This document shows, piece after piece, positions 7,733 through 15,281 of a DNA stretch of 26,420 bases. Both the position numbers and the translations under genes were made by a program. Origin of the DNA: an uncultured Lachnospiraceae bacterium (lineage in GTDB: Bacteria > Bacillota > Clostridia > Lachnospirales > Lachnospiraceae); assembly GCA_910588755.1 (NCBI GenBank), contig CAJUQZ010000045.1:1-26420 (forward strand), in the 5' to 3' direction. Below the pieces are notes generated by a model, which saw nothing but the letters and a program-made list of their open reading frames with translations, did not search any database and was not told the origin of the DNA. Within the stretch, counting starts at the first letter, position 1, and each line of letters opens with the position of its first letter.

Positions 7733-8278
7733 TCACAGCTGGATTGCCAACAGCTCACGCTGCAATTTATCCAGCTTGGTCCGAATGCTGCTGTCCACAA
7801 CCCTGTCACCCATCTTGATGACCATTCCGCCAATCAGGCTCGTGTCCACATCGTAGATGCACTCAATGGTCCTGTATCTGGTGGTAGCAAGCAGCCGGCT
7901 CTCAATATCCTGTTTTTCCTGTTCACTTATTGCTATGGCCGTTGTGACATAAGCCGTTCCAATGTTGTTGTGCTCCTTTACGGACGCAATAAAATCCTCG
8001 AGAATCGCCTCGATCTCCGGATAACGGTCCTTCTCGATGACCGTCACCAGAAATCCCAGAAGCTCCCGGCTGATCTTATCCCGAAACACATTCTGCACCA
8101 CCTCAAGCTTATCCTCCTTCTGGATCTTGGGGTGGTTCATGAACTGTCCAAACTCTACATTGGTGCGAATGACACCAAGAAGTCCAACCGCCTCCTCAAG
8201 CAGGGATGCAGTTTTGTCCTCCTCAACGGCAAGTTCAAACAACGCCTGGGCATATGTTTTGGAAACTAGCTTAGCCAT
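7733..8278 (-). CDS. atpH: ATP synthase delta subunit
   Basis: The 181-residue delta (OSCP) subunit, which links the peripheral stalk to the top of F1. It begins MAKLVSKTYAQALFELAVEE, matching the family's N-terminal helical bundle. The C-terminus has DTSLIGGMVIKMGDRVVDSSIR, the conserved beta region. Length is typical. It overlaps atpF by 13 bp, indicating tight co-translation. Confidence 0.96.
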   Translation of the reverse strand: MAKLVSKTYAQALFELAVEEDKTASLLEEAVGLLGVIRTNVEFGQFMNHPKIQKEDKLEVVQNVFRDKISRELLGFLVTVIEKDRYPEIEAILEDFIASVKEHNNIGTAYVTTAIAISEQEKQDIESRLLATTRYRTIECIYDVDTSLIGGMVIKMGDRVVDSSIRTKLDKLQRELLAIQL

Positions 8279-8823
8279 GTGCTATCACCTATTTCTTTCA
8301 ATGTCTTGTCAATGAGTTCATGCTGGGCATTCGTGTCAATGTTGGCCTGTACAATCCGGGCAGCCATGAGCGATGCGACCGCAACCATCTCGCGCTTCAC
8401 CTCGTCAGCTAGCTTCTGCTTCTCAAGCTCTGCCTCTCTTCTGGCTGTCTCCACAATCCGTGCTGCCTCCTGCTTCGCATCGGCAACAATCTTTGCCTCG
8501 TTCTCCATGCCGCGCTTGCGTGCATCCGCCAGAATGGCCTCTGCCTCCTTGCCCACTTGGCTTAGCTTTTCTTCGTAGAGGGCACGCGTGTCAGCCGCTG
8601 ATTTCTGGTCTGCTGCCGCCTGGTCAAGCTCTCCCTTGATCTTCTCCTTCCTGTCGTTTAGCATCTTTCTCACCGGATTGAATAAGAAATGCGATGCAAC
8701 CAGGAAAAGGACAAACATGGCGATGATCATGAGGACTGTGTCTGCCAGAAGCTGGAAGTCCAGGTCAAACAGACGGCTTAGACCTTCTGTCTCGGCAGCA
8801 AGTATCATGGTGTGATTCACCAT
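8266..8823 (-). CDS. atpF: ATP synthase b subunit
   Basis: The 185-residue b subunit, dimeric in the membrane-anchored peripheral stalk. One transmembrane segment lies at about residues 27-48 (LADTVLMIIAMFVLFLVASH), followed by FNPVRKMLNDRKEKI and a long charged coiled coil rich in A, E, K and R. AGGAGG is positioned before the ATG. A short N-terminal extension (MVNHTMILAAETEG) precedes the membrane helix; M6 is a less likely alternative start. The gene lies downstream of the second structured element flanking atpE. Confidence 0.96.
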   Translation of the reverse strand: MVNHTMILAAETEGLSRLFDLDFQLLADTVLMIIAMFVLFLVASHFLFNPVRKMLNDRKEKIKGELDQAAADQKSAADTRALYEEKLSQVGKEAEAILADARKRGMENEAKIVADAKQEAARIVETARREAELEKQKLADEVKREMVAVASLMAARIVQANIDTNAQHELIDKTLKEIGDSTWLS

Positions 8824-8868
8824 ACCTTTGTACCTCCTTCTTTCATTATATCAATGATAACATTCCCG

Positions 8869-8949
8869 GAGAACAGCAGCGCTGTTCTCTTACCCGAACT
8901 TTAGATTTTCTTATGCTGCGTCTTTTGCAGCGTCAGAAAATCTTTTCGG
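8869..8949 (-). ncRNA. Two-hairpin RNA-like element, copy 2 (atpE-atpF gap)
   Basis: The first structure is a three-tier stem: CCGAA/TTCGG (8894-8898/8945-8949), AGATTTTCT/AGAAAATCT (8903-8911/8935-8943) and GCTGC/GCAGC (8915-8919/8927-8931). The second is a perfect 9-bp hairpin, GAGAACAGC/GCTGTTCTC (8869-8877/8881-8889). On the transcript they follow the atpE stop in that order. The 3' part closely resembles the element before atpE. It probably affects RNA processing or stability around atpE (inference). Confidence 0.6.
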
Positions 8950-8953
8950 TTTT

Positions 8954-9208
8954 TTACGGTACTAAAGGTTTTACGAACAGTAACAGCATTGCCACAAGCA
9001 GACCATAGAGACCTGTTGTCTCGGCAACCGCCTGGCCAAGAAGCATGGTAGACGTGACATCAGACTTTGCGCCTGGATTTCTTCCCACTGCTGCCGCTGC
9101 ATGACCTGCGGCAATACCCTGGCCTACACCAGGTCCGATACCTGCGATAACCGCAAGACCTGCACCAATTGCTGAACAACCTAAGATAAAGTTTGAATCA
9201 AATCCCAT
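8954..9208 (-). CDS. atpE: ATP synthase c subunit, Na+-type ion-binding signature
   Basis: The 84-residue proteolipid forms the membrane rotor ring. It folds as two transmembrane helices joined by the polar loop GRNPGAKSD. Helix 1 carries GPGVGQG with Q30; helix 2 carries VAETTGLY with V61, E63, T64, T65 and Y68. The set Q-V-E-(S/T)-T-Y is the sodium-binding signature known from Ilyobacter-type c subunits, so Na+ coupling is likely. AGGAGG precedes the ATG. Both flanking gaps carry copies of the same two-hairpin element. This matters because c is needed in many more copies per complex than the other subunits. Confidence 0.97.
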   Translation of the reverse strand: MGFDSNFILGCSAIGAGLAVIAGIGPGVGQGIAAGHAAAAVGRNPGAKSDVTSTMLLGQAVAETTGLYGLLVAMLLLFVKPLVP

Positions 9209-9250
9209 AATTAATTCCTCCTGATTAATACGTAAAGTTTATTTTTTCAA

Positions 9251-9306
9251 AGAACAGCAAAGCTGTTCTCTTAACCGAAACTTAGCATTAAAAATTCTTT
9301 TCGGTT
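9251..9306 (-). ncRNA. Two-hairpin RNA-like element, copy 1 (atpB-atpE gap)
   Basis: AACCGAAA/TTTCGGTT (9273-9280/9299-9306) form a perfect 8-bp stem starting 1 base after the atpB stop. AGAACAGC/GCTGTTCT (9251-9258/9262-9269) form a second perfect 8-bp hairpin with an AAA loop. The linker and second hairpin match copy 2. The element ends about 40 bases before the atpE start codon. Confidence 0.6.
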
Positions 9307-9307
9307 T

Positions 9308-10024
9308 CTAGCCTTCAATGGCATTGTTGATATATGTCATTGTCAGCATACAGAACACGTACGTCTGAATTGCCCCTGAGAACAAATCAAAGTACACATG
9401 AAGCGCCGCCGGCCAGCCTGTCGCGATAAACCCAAGCAGACCATAGAGCAATGCCATCATGACGGTTCCTGACAGAACGTTTGCGAACAAACGAAGTGAC
9501 AGGGAAATGGGTACTGCAACATCACCGATAATGTTGATCGGCGCCCAGATCGGCCACGGATCACACAATCCCTTAATCACGCCGGAAACCTTCTGATATT
9601 TGAACTTGTTAAAGGTAATCAGCGTGAACGTGATAAGCCCCAGCGCGAATGTCACACCATAGTCCGCCGTGGGTGCCCTAAGCCCCATCAGGCCGGATAT
9701 GTTGCTGATCAGGATAAAAATGAACAGCGTGCCAATATAGTTGGCAAAAGCCGTGGCATTTTTCCCCATAACGCCGTTTATCATGCCGTCAAGCTTCTCG
9801 ACGACCAGCTCCACAACATTCTGGAAACCGCCCGGAACCTCTGTCGCACGTTTGACAGCCCTGTTCGCACACAGGCAGAAAATAATGATAATCGCCATGA
9901 CGATAAACAGGCACACATGCGTCGTTGTTATCCACAGCTTCTGTCCAAAGAGCTCGTACTGAAACACGCCGTGTATCATAAAATCAATGTCGTCAGCGCC
10001 GGATAACAAAAGTCCTGCTCCCAT
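9308..10024 (-). CDS. atpB: ATP synthase a subunit
   Basis: The 238-residue integral membrane stator subunit that forms the ion channels next to the c ring. Several hydrophobic helices are visible. The conserved stretch PISLSLRLFANVLSGT contains the essential arginine, and the C-terminal DLFSGAIQTYVFCMLTMTYI helix is typical. Length is normal. The start at 10024 has AGGAGGTGAG upstream. It follows atpI by 25 bp. Confidence 0.97.
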   Translation of the reverse strand: MGAGLLLSGADDIDFMIHGVFQYELFGQKLWITTTHVCLFIVMAIIIIFCLCANRAVKRATEVPGGFQNVVELVVEKLDGMINGVMGKNATAFANYIGTLFIFILISNISGLMGLRAPTADYGVTFALGLITFTLITFNKFKYQKVSGVIKGLCDPWPIWAPINIIGDVAVPISLSLRLFANVLSGTVMMALLYGLLGFIATGWPAALHVYFDLFSGAIQTYVFCMLTMTYINNAIEG

Positions 10025-10049
10025 ACACTCACCTCCTTGTTTTATTTCT

Positions 10050-10505
10050 CTATTCAGTTTTACAGATTTTATGGGAACTATCCGTCCCCTTTACCTTTGA
10101 GGCATTCCCCTTTGCCCCCTGATGAGACAGCCTGACAAACAGCGGCTGCACATAGGCTGACACCTTCAGCCCCATAACACCCGCAAAAGCGGCCAGCGGA
10201 TTGCCGGCTTTTGTCAGCACCAAGATCCCTAATATGATCACCACAACCAGATACCTGATGATATTCTGTCTCGTTGCCTGCGCCTGTGCCCCCTTTACAT
10301 CTCTTTCGACGGCTGCATTTAACGTAACCGCCATGTGAAAGGCCATAAATATTGCCGTACACACTCCTATCCAGAGCCCTATACTGCAGCCTGTCTTATC
10401 CTCCACGAGAAAACAGATGACCACCTGACACAGGATACCAAATAAGACAATCCCAAAAAGCAGTCCCGGAAGCGCTGTATTGATTTTTCTAAGTCTGGTC
10501 CTCAT
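10050..10505 (-). CDS. atpI: ATP synthase subunit I
   Basis: A 151-residue hydrophobic protein with four probable transmembrane segments. It fits the AtpI family, which assists c-ring assembly or acts with AtpZ. The start at 10505 (MRTRLRKINTALPG) is chosen because GGGAG lies about 8 bases upstream and the preceding in-frame sequence overlaps atpZ extensively. It overlaps the atpZ 3' end by 17 bp. The C-terminus is long and charged (HQGAKGNASKVKGTDSSHK). The family call rests on hydrophobicity pattern and operon position more than on strict motifs. Confidence 0.8.
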   Translation of the reverse strand: MRTRLRKINTALPGLLFGIVLFGILCQVVICFLVEDKTGCSIGLWIGVCTAIFMAFHMAVTLNAAVERDVKGAQAQATRQNIIRYLVVVIILGILVLTKAGNPLAAFAGVMGLKVSAYVQPLFVRLSHQGAKGNASKVKGTDSSHKICKTE

Positions 10506-10737
10506 CCTTCTGATCTCCCTCGTAAATCTTCTTTGCCAGAATAAAAATATTCCGAAAGCCCGCAAGGGCTCCCACAAAGAACAATAAAACAAACCAAAAT
10601 GCGGTTCCAAGCTTCCTATCAAGAAACAGCCCCGCAAAAGAGCACATAAAGATTGGAACAAGCATATTGATGCCAAACTGGGTGATCACAGCCAGTGACT
10701 GGTAGACCGACTTTTTGTACTTTTTATTCCTTCCCAT
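10489..10737 (-). CDS. atpZ: AtpZ/AtpI-family F0F1-associated small membrane protein
   Basis: An 82-residue protein with two transmembrane helices, at about residues 21-40 and 45-66. The pattern FAGLFLDRKLGTAFWFVLLF followed by GALAGFRNIF is characteristic of AtpZ, including the G-x-x-x-D-x-x-x-G core. AtpZ is encoded first in many Firmicutes atp operons and has been linked to ion transport or synthase assembly. It is the first gene here, about 50 bp downstream of a strong promoter. Confidence 0.85.
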   Translation of the reverse strand: MGRNKKYKKSVYQSLAVITQFGINMLVPIFMCSFAGLFLDRKLGTAFWFVLLFFVGALAGFRNIFILAKKIYEGDQKDEDQT

Positions 10738-10788
10738 CCGTCCGCCTCCATATGCTTATCATTTCCACTCCTCTGACGCCTAACCATA

Positions 10789-10817
10789 ATTATACAGAAA
10801 TTTGGTAAAATTGTCTA
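10789..10817 (-). promoter_or_regulatory. Promoter of the ATP synthase operon
   Basis: On the minus strand TAGACA (10812-10817) and TATAAT (10789-10794) are separated by exactly 17 bp. The -10 is a perfect consensus and the -35 differs at one base. It lies about 50 bp upstream of atpZ. Confidence 0.8.
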
Positions 10818-10850
10818 GTAAATGTCCAATTTTTTTAATAAAAATAGGAA

Positions 10851-10887
10851 AAAAGGCGTCGGACTTTTTTCATTTCCGACACCTTTT
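10851..10887 (-). terminator. Terminator after the REC-HD-GYP gene
   Basis: AAAAGGCGTCGGA (10851-10863) pairs with TCCGACACCTTTT (10875-10887), with one G-U wobble. Read on the minus strand the stem ends in a T-run. It lies 12-48 bp after the stop of the HD-GYP gene and insulates it from the atp promoter. Confidence 0.8.
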
Positions 10888-10898
10888 CCCCGAAAATC

Positions 10899-12008
10899 CT
10901 ACTTCACCATCACATCAGCAAACGAGAACTCACCCTCCGTCACCGCAAAAAGCTCCTGTTTTGCCAGTCCGAAGCAGTCGATCATCTCCGGTGAGAACAC
11001 GCCACATTCGCCCTCTATAATCATGCGCGCCGCCTCCTCAACCGCGAAGGGATCCTTATATACACGCTTGCTCACAAGCGCATCGTACACATCCACAACT
11101 GACACAATCTGTGCCCAGATCGGAATTTCATCCCCCTTCAATTTATCAGGATAACCATTCCCGTCATGACGCTCATGATGGTATCTGCAGATGTCATAAC
11201 AGTAGTGATAAAACTCATTGTCCTCCTGCTTAAACTTCTCGAGAAGCTCGCAACCGTAGAGCGTGTGCTTCTTCATCTCCTCAAACTCCTCCTCCGTCAG
11301 CCGGCCCGGCTTTAGCAGGATGCTGTCTGGTATTGCAATCTTTCCAATGTCGTGCAGCGCTGACGCGTTGACGATCAGGGACGCCTGCTCCTTCGTGATA
11401 CCATATTTCGGATAGATCTTCATGATGTATTTCAAAAACAGTTTTGTAAAATACTTAACCCGCTGAATATGTTCGCCGGACTCAAGGCTTCTGAACTCGA
11501 CAACAGAGCTTAGAGCATTGACAAGAAACTCATTGCTGCGCTCAAGTTTCTCCCTGCTCTCCCGCAGCTGCCTTGTCCGCTTTTCGAGCTTGTGCTCTAT
11601 GTAGATCCTGTGCTCAAAAAGCTCCATGATATTTTTGGCGCGCCGCATGACAACGTTGGGTGCAAACGGCTTGTAGATAATATCGGAAGCGCCATACTCA
11701 TAAGCCTTCTCATCCGTCTCGTCCGTCGCTTCACCTGTGATCATGATGACAGGGATCGTGTTGATATAGTCCTCGTCGTTCATAAACCGAAGCACATCAA
11801 GACCTGATTTCTTCGGCATCAGCAGATCGAGAAACAGCAGGCATAGTCTGTCACTGTACTCCGTGATAATGCGCATCGCCTGCTCTCCATCCTCGGCTTC
11901 AAGGATCTGATATTGCTCATCAAATATAAATTTAATCATCTCACGGTTGATCTCTGCGTCATCTGCAATTAAAATGATGTCTTTTTCTAACGTTTCCATT
12001 GTCTCCAT
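10899..12008 (-). CDS. Response regulator with HD-GYP phosphodiesterase domain
   Basis: A 369-residue cytoplasmic protein. Residues 10-125 form a receiver domain with acidic D16/D17, phospho-acceptor D61 (FLDLLMP), T91 and K113 (YKPF). A short coiled coil (about 133-160) connects to an HD-GYP domain with H219-D220 (LHDIGKIAIPD), H248 and HHERHDGNGYP at 277-287. All signature residues are present, so c-di-GMP hydrolysis controlled by phosphorylation is the expected activity. AGGTGG precedes the ATG at 12008. It is the last gene of the FIST-MCP-HPt cluster; the HPt protein is the natural candidate phosphodonor. Confidence 0.92.
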   Translation of the reverse strand: METMETLEKDIILIADDAEINREMIKFIFDEQYQILEAEDGEQAMRIITEYSDRLCLLFLDLLMPKKSGLDVLRFMNDEDYINTIPVIMITGEATDETDEKAYEYGASDIIYKPFAPNVVMRRAKNIMELFEHRIYIEHKLEKRTRQLRESREKLERSNEFLVNALSSVVEFRSLESGEHIQRVKYFTKLFLKYIMKIYPKYGITKEQASLIVNASALHDIGKIAIPDSILLKPGRLTEEEFEEMKKHTLYGCELLEKFKQEDNEFYHYCYDICRYHHERHDGNGYPDKLKGDEIPIWAQIVSVVDVYDALVSKRVYKDPFAVEEAARMIIEGECGVFSPEMIDCFGLAKQELFAVTEGEFSFADVMVK

Positions 12009-12100
12009 CTTCTTGCCGCCACCTTTCTTCCCTTTTGGTTTATGCCAGGCTTAAGACCTGTTCCGCAATAACTTTTCATATCGCTTGTCTTTTCAGTTCC

Positions 12101-12451
12101 TTACGCCAGCAGTTTTTCTATCCCTGCGATTATGATATTGTAGTCCTCTGTCACCACGTCAAGCATCTGCTTTGCACCGTCAATGTCCTTTCCGCGTAAC
12201 ACCTCCGTGATCTCATGGCTGGACTTATAGAGACGTGTGAACGCCATATTCTGGCACATGCCCTTCATCGTGTGTGCCGCCCGAAATGCCTCCTCGGCAT
12301 CTCCGTCCTCAATGCTCTTCACAAGTGTCTTATAGCTCTCATCCCTCGTGAACATCCCCGCAAATTTTCTGATCCTGTCCTCTGTCCGAAGCCGTGACAT
12401 AATCTCGTTGTAGTCACCGCCCACCTCATTATAGAACTCCTGTACTGTCAT
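12101..12451 (-). CDS. HPt (histidine phosphotransfer) domain protein
   Basis: A 116-residue single-domain protein. The helix AAHTMKGMCQNMAF carries the H-x-x-K-G phosphotransfer motif. The start at 12451 (MTVQEFYNEVGGDY) is supported by AGGAGG about 6 bases upstream; an in-frame ATG at 12472 lies before that site and is less likely. Known HPt proteins shuttle phosphate between hybrid kinases and receivers. No histidine kinase is encoded in this cluster, so its donor must come from elsewhere. It has its own promoter and is followed 92 bp later by the REC-HD-GYP gene. Confidence 0.9.
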   Translation of the reverse strand: MTVQEFYNEVGGDYNEIMSRLRTEDRIRKFAGMFTRDESYKTLVKSIEDGDAEEAFRAAHTMKGMCQNMAFTRLYKSSHEITEVLRGKDIDGAKQMLDVVTEDYNIIIAGIEKLLA

Positions 12452-12513
12452 AGTTTCCCTCCTGAACTCCACTCATATTCTATTCATCAATTGTCCTGTC
12501 ATACCTATCAAGA

Positions 12514-12542
12514 ATTATATCGCATCTTTTACCACAATTCAA
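12514..12542 (-). promoter_or_regulatory. Internal promoter before the HPt gene
   Basis: TTGAAT (12537-12542) and TATAAT (12514-12519) on the minus strand are spaced by 17 bp. They lie in the 100-bp gap after the methyl-accepting protein gene. This would let HPt and REC-HD-GYP be made independently of the FIST and MCP genes. Confidence 0.7.
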
Positions 12543-12551
12543 CATCTTTTG

Positions 12552-13481
12552 TCAGGGATTCATCTCATTGACCACTGGCGGAATCTGCGAGAGAATGTGG
12601 TCCATGTCTTCAAATATAGCGCTTTTCGTCGTTCCCAGGCTGTTGGCGCGCTCAATGTGCCTGACAACCTCCTGGTACTGCTGCTTAATCTCGTCAAAAA
12701 AGGCACCCATCGTCTGCAACTCCCTGTGTGCATCGTCGATCACGGCAGAAATCTCGGTCTGCACTGCTGTGGTGTCCTCTGCTGTCCTGGTTATCTTATG
12801 GAAGGACTCGTATGTACTGTTGACGGTGTCAATATTGCGCCCCAGTGCCTGCTGTGACGCGGTGATGCTGTTATTGAGCTGTCCTGTGCCCTGCTCCACC
12901 TCCCGGACACCCGTGTCCACTTCCTCGGCCAGCTGCTTGATCTGGTCCGCCAGCTCCTTCACATTCGTCGCAACCACCGCAAACCCCCTGCCGGACTGCC
13001 CGGCCCTCGCCGCCTCAATCGATGCGTTGAGCGCGAGGATATTGGTCTGTTCCGCAATCGATATAATCCTCTTCATGCACTGCTTGATTCCCTCCACGGA
13101 AGCCTGCAGCTGCACAAAGGTCTGTTCCATGTCACTGTAGGTTTCCTCCACATGGACAGAGGTGCTCTTTAGCTCCTCCACCTTTCCCTGCGCCTCATTC
13201 ACCGCGCCGTTAATGGCACCGCGCACCTGCTCAAACTGTCCAGCCACATTGTTAATATCCGAAAAGGACTGCTCAAATTCCGACAGCTGCTCATGAAAAT
13301 TGTCTGCCTTCTTCAAGACGCCCGAGAAGGAACTACCCACCATGCCCAGCTCCCACAGGGATTCGACCTCCTTGCCGACCAGCTCCTTGTGATACTCCTT
13401 GAGGCTGTCCACCGCGTGCTGTACCGGATAGAGACCTTCTGCACCGCCCTGTCTGTCACTGGTTTTCTTTCCAAAAAACAT
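12552..13481 (-). CDS. Soluble methyl-accepting chemotaxis-type signalling protein
   Basis: A 309-residue protein without a transmembrane segment or HAMP domain. The signalling hairpin tip lies at residues about 144-178 (EQTNILALNASIEAARAG then GRGFAVVATNVKELA), the CheA/CheW contact region. Long helices on both sides give the usual antiparallel coiled coil, somewhat short for the family. The N-terminal ~60 residues contain no recognised sensor domain. The FIST protein is encoded 15 bp upstream, so it may supply the sensing function in trans. A G-rich ribosome binding site precedes the ATG. No CheA or CheW gene is in the window. Confidence 0.9.
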   Translation of the reverse strand: MFFGKKTSDRQGGAEGLYPVQHAVDSLKEYHKELVGKEVESLWELGMVGSSFSGVLKKADNFHEQLSEFEQSFSDINNVAGQFEQVRGAINGAVNEAQGKVEELKSTSVHVEETYSDMEQTFVQLQASVEGIKQCMKRIISIAEQTNILALNASIEAARAGQSGRGFAVVATNVKELADQIKQLAEEVDTGVREVEQGTGQLNNSITASQQALGRNIDTVNSTYESFHKITRTAEDTTAVQTEISAVIDDAHRELQTMGAFFDEIKQQYQEVVRHIERANSLGTTKSAIFEDMDHILSQIPPVVNEMNP

Positions 13482-13496
13482 CTCTTAATCCCCCTT

Positions 13497-14552
13497 TTAC
13501 TCAAACACCACACAGGTCATGGACTGGTTGACAAAACGGTCATTGTAGTGCTCTCCATAACCGACCAGTCCCGCATGGCTTCCCAGCTCCGACATCTCAT
13601 CCAAATAAGTCTGCATATACCCACGCTCACAAAAAAGCTTATAGCGAAACAGGCAGTTGACCGAGAACACCGCCGAGCGACGTGGAAAATCGCGGCAGAT
13701 ACCGGCGATTGTCCGCTGCACAACAGCCTCATAGTCACTAAGCTCCAACAAAATCAGCACATCCGAGTCATTTACCTGGCGGAAGCACGCAAGTGCATCC
13801 CCCTGAACCTCCTTGATGGAAATAATGCAAGTATCCTCCCCGTTAATCTTACCGAATGGATTCTGAAAGGTCTGCGTCAAAATCTCATCGTCCGTCACGT
13901 GAAGAATTCCCTTGTACACCTGCTTTGCCGGTTTCCCGTTCAGTGTGCCGATCACATAATTTTCCTTGTCTGTATCCGAGGCGATAAAACGGTAATTCCC
14001 AAGCTTGCGATATATGTTTTCCTTGTAGGTCTTCACCCGGCCGCTCTCGTTGCGAATCAGCGCATACGCAACGGCATCCTCGTAAATCCTTCCGTTGCAG
14101 GAAACCTTCCCCGCATCCCCTGTTCCGCCAACCAGGGAAATTCCCCGCTGCTTCAGCACTGTATTCATTGTTGTTAGTACACAAGCATCATTTCCAGTAC
14201 AAAAATCAATACAAACCGTATTCTCCCGCGCGCTGCCAACGCTCTGCACATCCTGCTGCAACCGCCTGATATACTTAATTGGCATCGTTGATACCTGCTC
14301 AAGCACATTGGCCACCGCAGTCACCCCGTCTAGGAATGCAATGATGCCGACACCCTCCTCCACCATTCTGGTGTCATAGCTCATCCCGATACACCCGATA
14401 CTCGGGACGTGCGGATACTGTCTCTCAAGTGCCTTTACATGCGCTTCAAACTGGGCATTATTTGACATCAGCATAATAAACTGGGGATTGTCCAGTCCCT
14501 TGAGCGCCTCTGTCAGATCCCCGCTCTGGCTCATTCCAAAAAACTGTCTCAT
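13497..14552 (-). CDS. FIST-domain sensor protein
   Basis: A 351-residue cytoplasmic protein matching the FIST N and C domain architecture. Recognisable parts are an early NPQFIMLMSNNAQFE strand, the central SLVGGTGDAGKVSCNGRIYED block, and a C-terminal VFSVNCLFRYKLFCERGY and GLVGYGEHYNDRFVNQSMT segment. FIST domains are predicted small-ligand sensors often coupled to chemotaxis-like or c-di-GMP proteins. GAGGAG lies before the ATG. It is the first gene of the cluster, with a strong promoter about 45 bp upstream. The ligand cannot be predicted. Confidence 0.88.
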   Translation of the reverse strand: MRQFFGMSQSGDLTEALKGLDNPQFIMLMSNNAQFEAHVKALERQYPHVPSIGCIGMSYDTRMVEEGVGIIAFLDGVTAVANVLEQVSTMPIKYIRRLQQDVQSVGSARENTVCIDFCTGNDACVLTTMNTVLKQRGISLVGGTGDAGKVSCNGRIYEDAVAYALIRNESGRVKTYKENIYRKLGNYRFIASDTDKENYVIGTLNGKPAKQVYKGILHVTDDEILTQTFQNPFGKINGEDTCIISIKEVQGDALACFRQVNDSDVLILLELSDYEAVVQRTIAGICRDFPRRSAVFSVNCLFRYKLFCERGYMQTYLDEMSELGSHAGLVGYGEHYNDRFVNQSMTCVVFE

Positions 14553-14598
14553 CTCATCGTCTCCTCAAATAATCATTTCATATCACTATCCAATCATG

Positions 14599-14627
14599 AT
14601 TATACGTTAAAAACACATAAAGTGCAA
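14599..14627 (-). promoter_or_regulatory. Promoter of the FIST signalling cluster
   Basis: TTGCAC (14622-14627) and TATAAT (14599-14604) on the minus strand are spaced by 17 bp, about 45 bp upstream of the FIST start codon. Confidence 0.75.
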
Positions 14628-14650
14628 CGTCTATTTCATCCATAAAAGCA

Positions 14651-14679
14651 TTGAATCTCCCCGAAAAAAGAGGTACACT
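14651..14679 (+). promoter_or_regulatory. Promoter of the intact DUF402 gene
   Basis: TTGAAT (14651-14656) and TACACT (14674-14679) are spaced by 17 bp, about 45 bp before the ATG at 14725. It is divergent from the FIST promoter. Confidence 0.65.
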
Positions 14680-14724
14680 GTTGATACAGCCCCTGGTCAA
14701 TTGTCAATGGAAGGAGAACACGCC

Positions 14725-15225
14725 ATGAAGGATTTGAAAATTTACCGCAAACGCATGATACCTGATGAATGTATTTTATTAAAAGACGATCTGATTTTAG
14801 AACAAAACGATGAGATAATCCTCACAAAATGGAACACGCTAAAGCCCCGGCGGGACTTCCATCATGGCTACTCCTGTTATTTTCTGAAACTCGGCTACAA
14901 GGTCAGCAAGTTTTTCCGTGAGGACAATACACTTTTGTACTGGTACTGCGATATCGTGGACTATACATACAAAGAGGAGGACAATGCCCTGATCGTCACA
15001 GATCTCCTCGCCGATGTAGTCATCTACCCGGACGGTTATATCAAGGTGCTCGACCTCGATGAATTGGCTGTCGCCCTGGAAAAACACCTGTGCGAGCCAC
15101 AGATTATCACGCAGGCGCTGAGAAAGCTTGACAACCTCCTGAATCTGCTCTATGACGATAAATTTGATACATTGTCCTCCAATATTGACAAACTTGAAAA
15201 AAATGAATGCGTTCAAAATATATAA
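14725..15225 (+). CDS. DUF402-domain protein (intact paralogue)
   Basis: A 166-residue soluble protein. The start at 14725 (MKDLKIYRKRM) is chosen because AAGGAG lies 8 bases upstream; the upstream in-frame TTG has no site. The DUF402 pattern is clear: LLYWYCDIVDY, then LLADVVIYPDGYIKVLDLDEL and a helical C-terminus. The aspartates in YCDIVD, LLADVV and DLDEL correspond to the metal-binding positions of the family. Related proteins are nucleoside tri/diphosphate phosphatases or FomD-like. It shares the domain with the broken gene at 2392-3128 but not its AT-rich composition. A strong terminator follows. The specific substrate is unknown. Confidence 0.85.
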   Translation: MKDLKIYRKRMIPDECILLKDDLILEQNDEIILTKWNTLKPRRDFHHGYSCYFLKLGYKVSKFFREDNTLLYWYCDIVDYTYKEEDNALIVTDLLADVVIYPDGYIKVLDLDELAVALEKHLCEPQIITQALRKLDNLLNLLYDDKFDTLSSNIDKLEKNECVQNI

Positions 15226-15243
15226 AATATTAAAAATCAGGAT

Positions 15244-15275
15244 AGAAGTGAGGACCCAACCCTCACTTCTTTTTT
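15244..15275 (+). terminator. Terminator after the DUF402 gene
   Basis: AGAAGTGAGG (15244-15253) and CCTCACTTCT (15261-15270) form a perfect 10-bp stem with a 7-base loop, followed by a T-run. It lies 18 bp after the stop codon. Confidence 0.9.
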
Positions 15276-15281
15276 ATGCGC

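Noticed and set aside
3563..8815. Many plus-strand reading frames opposite the ATP synthase genes
   Set aside because: All are antisense to clearly conserved atp genes and none has recognisable domains or start signals.
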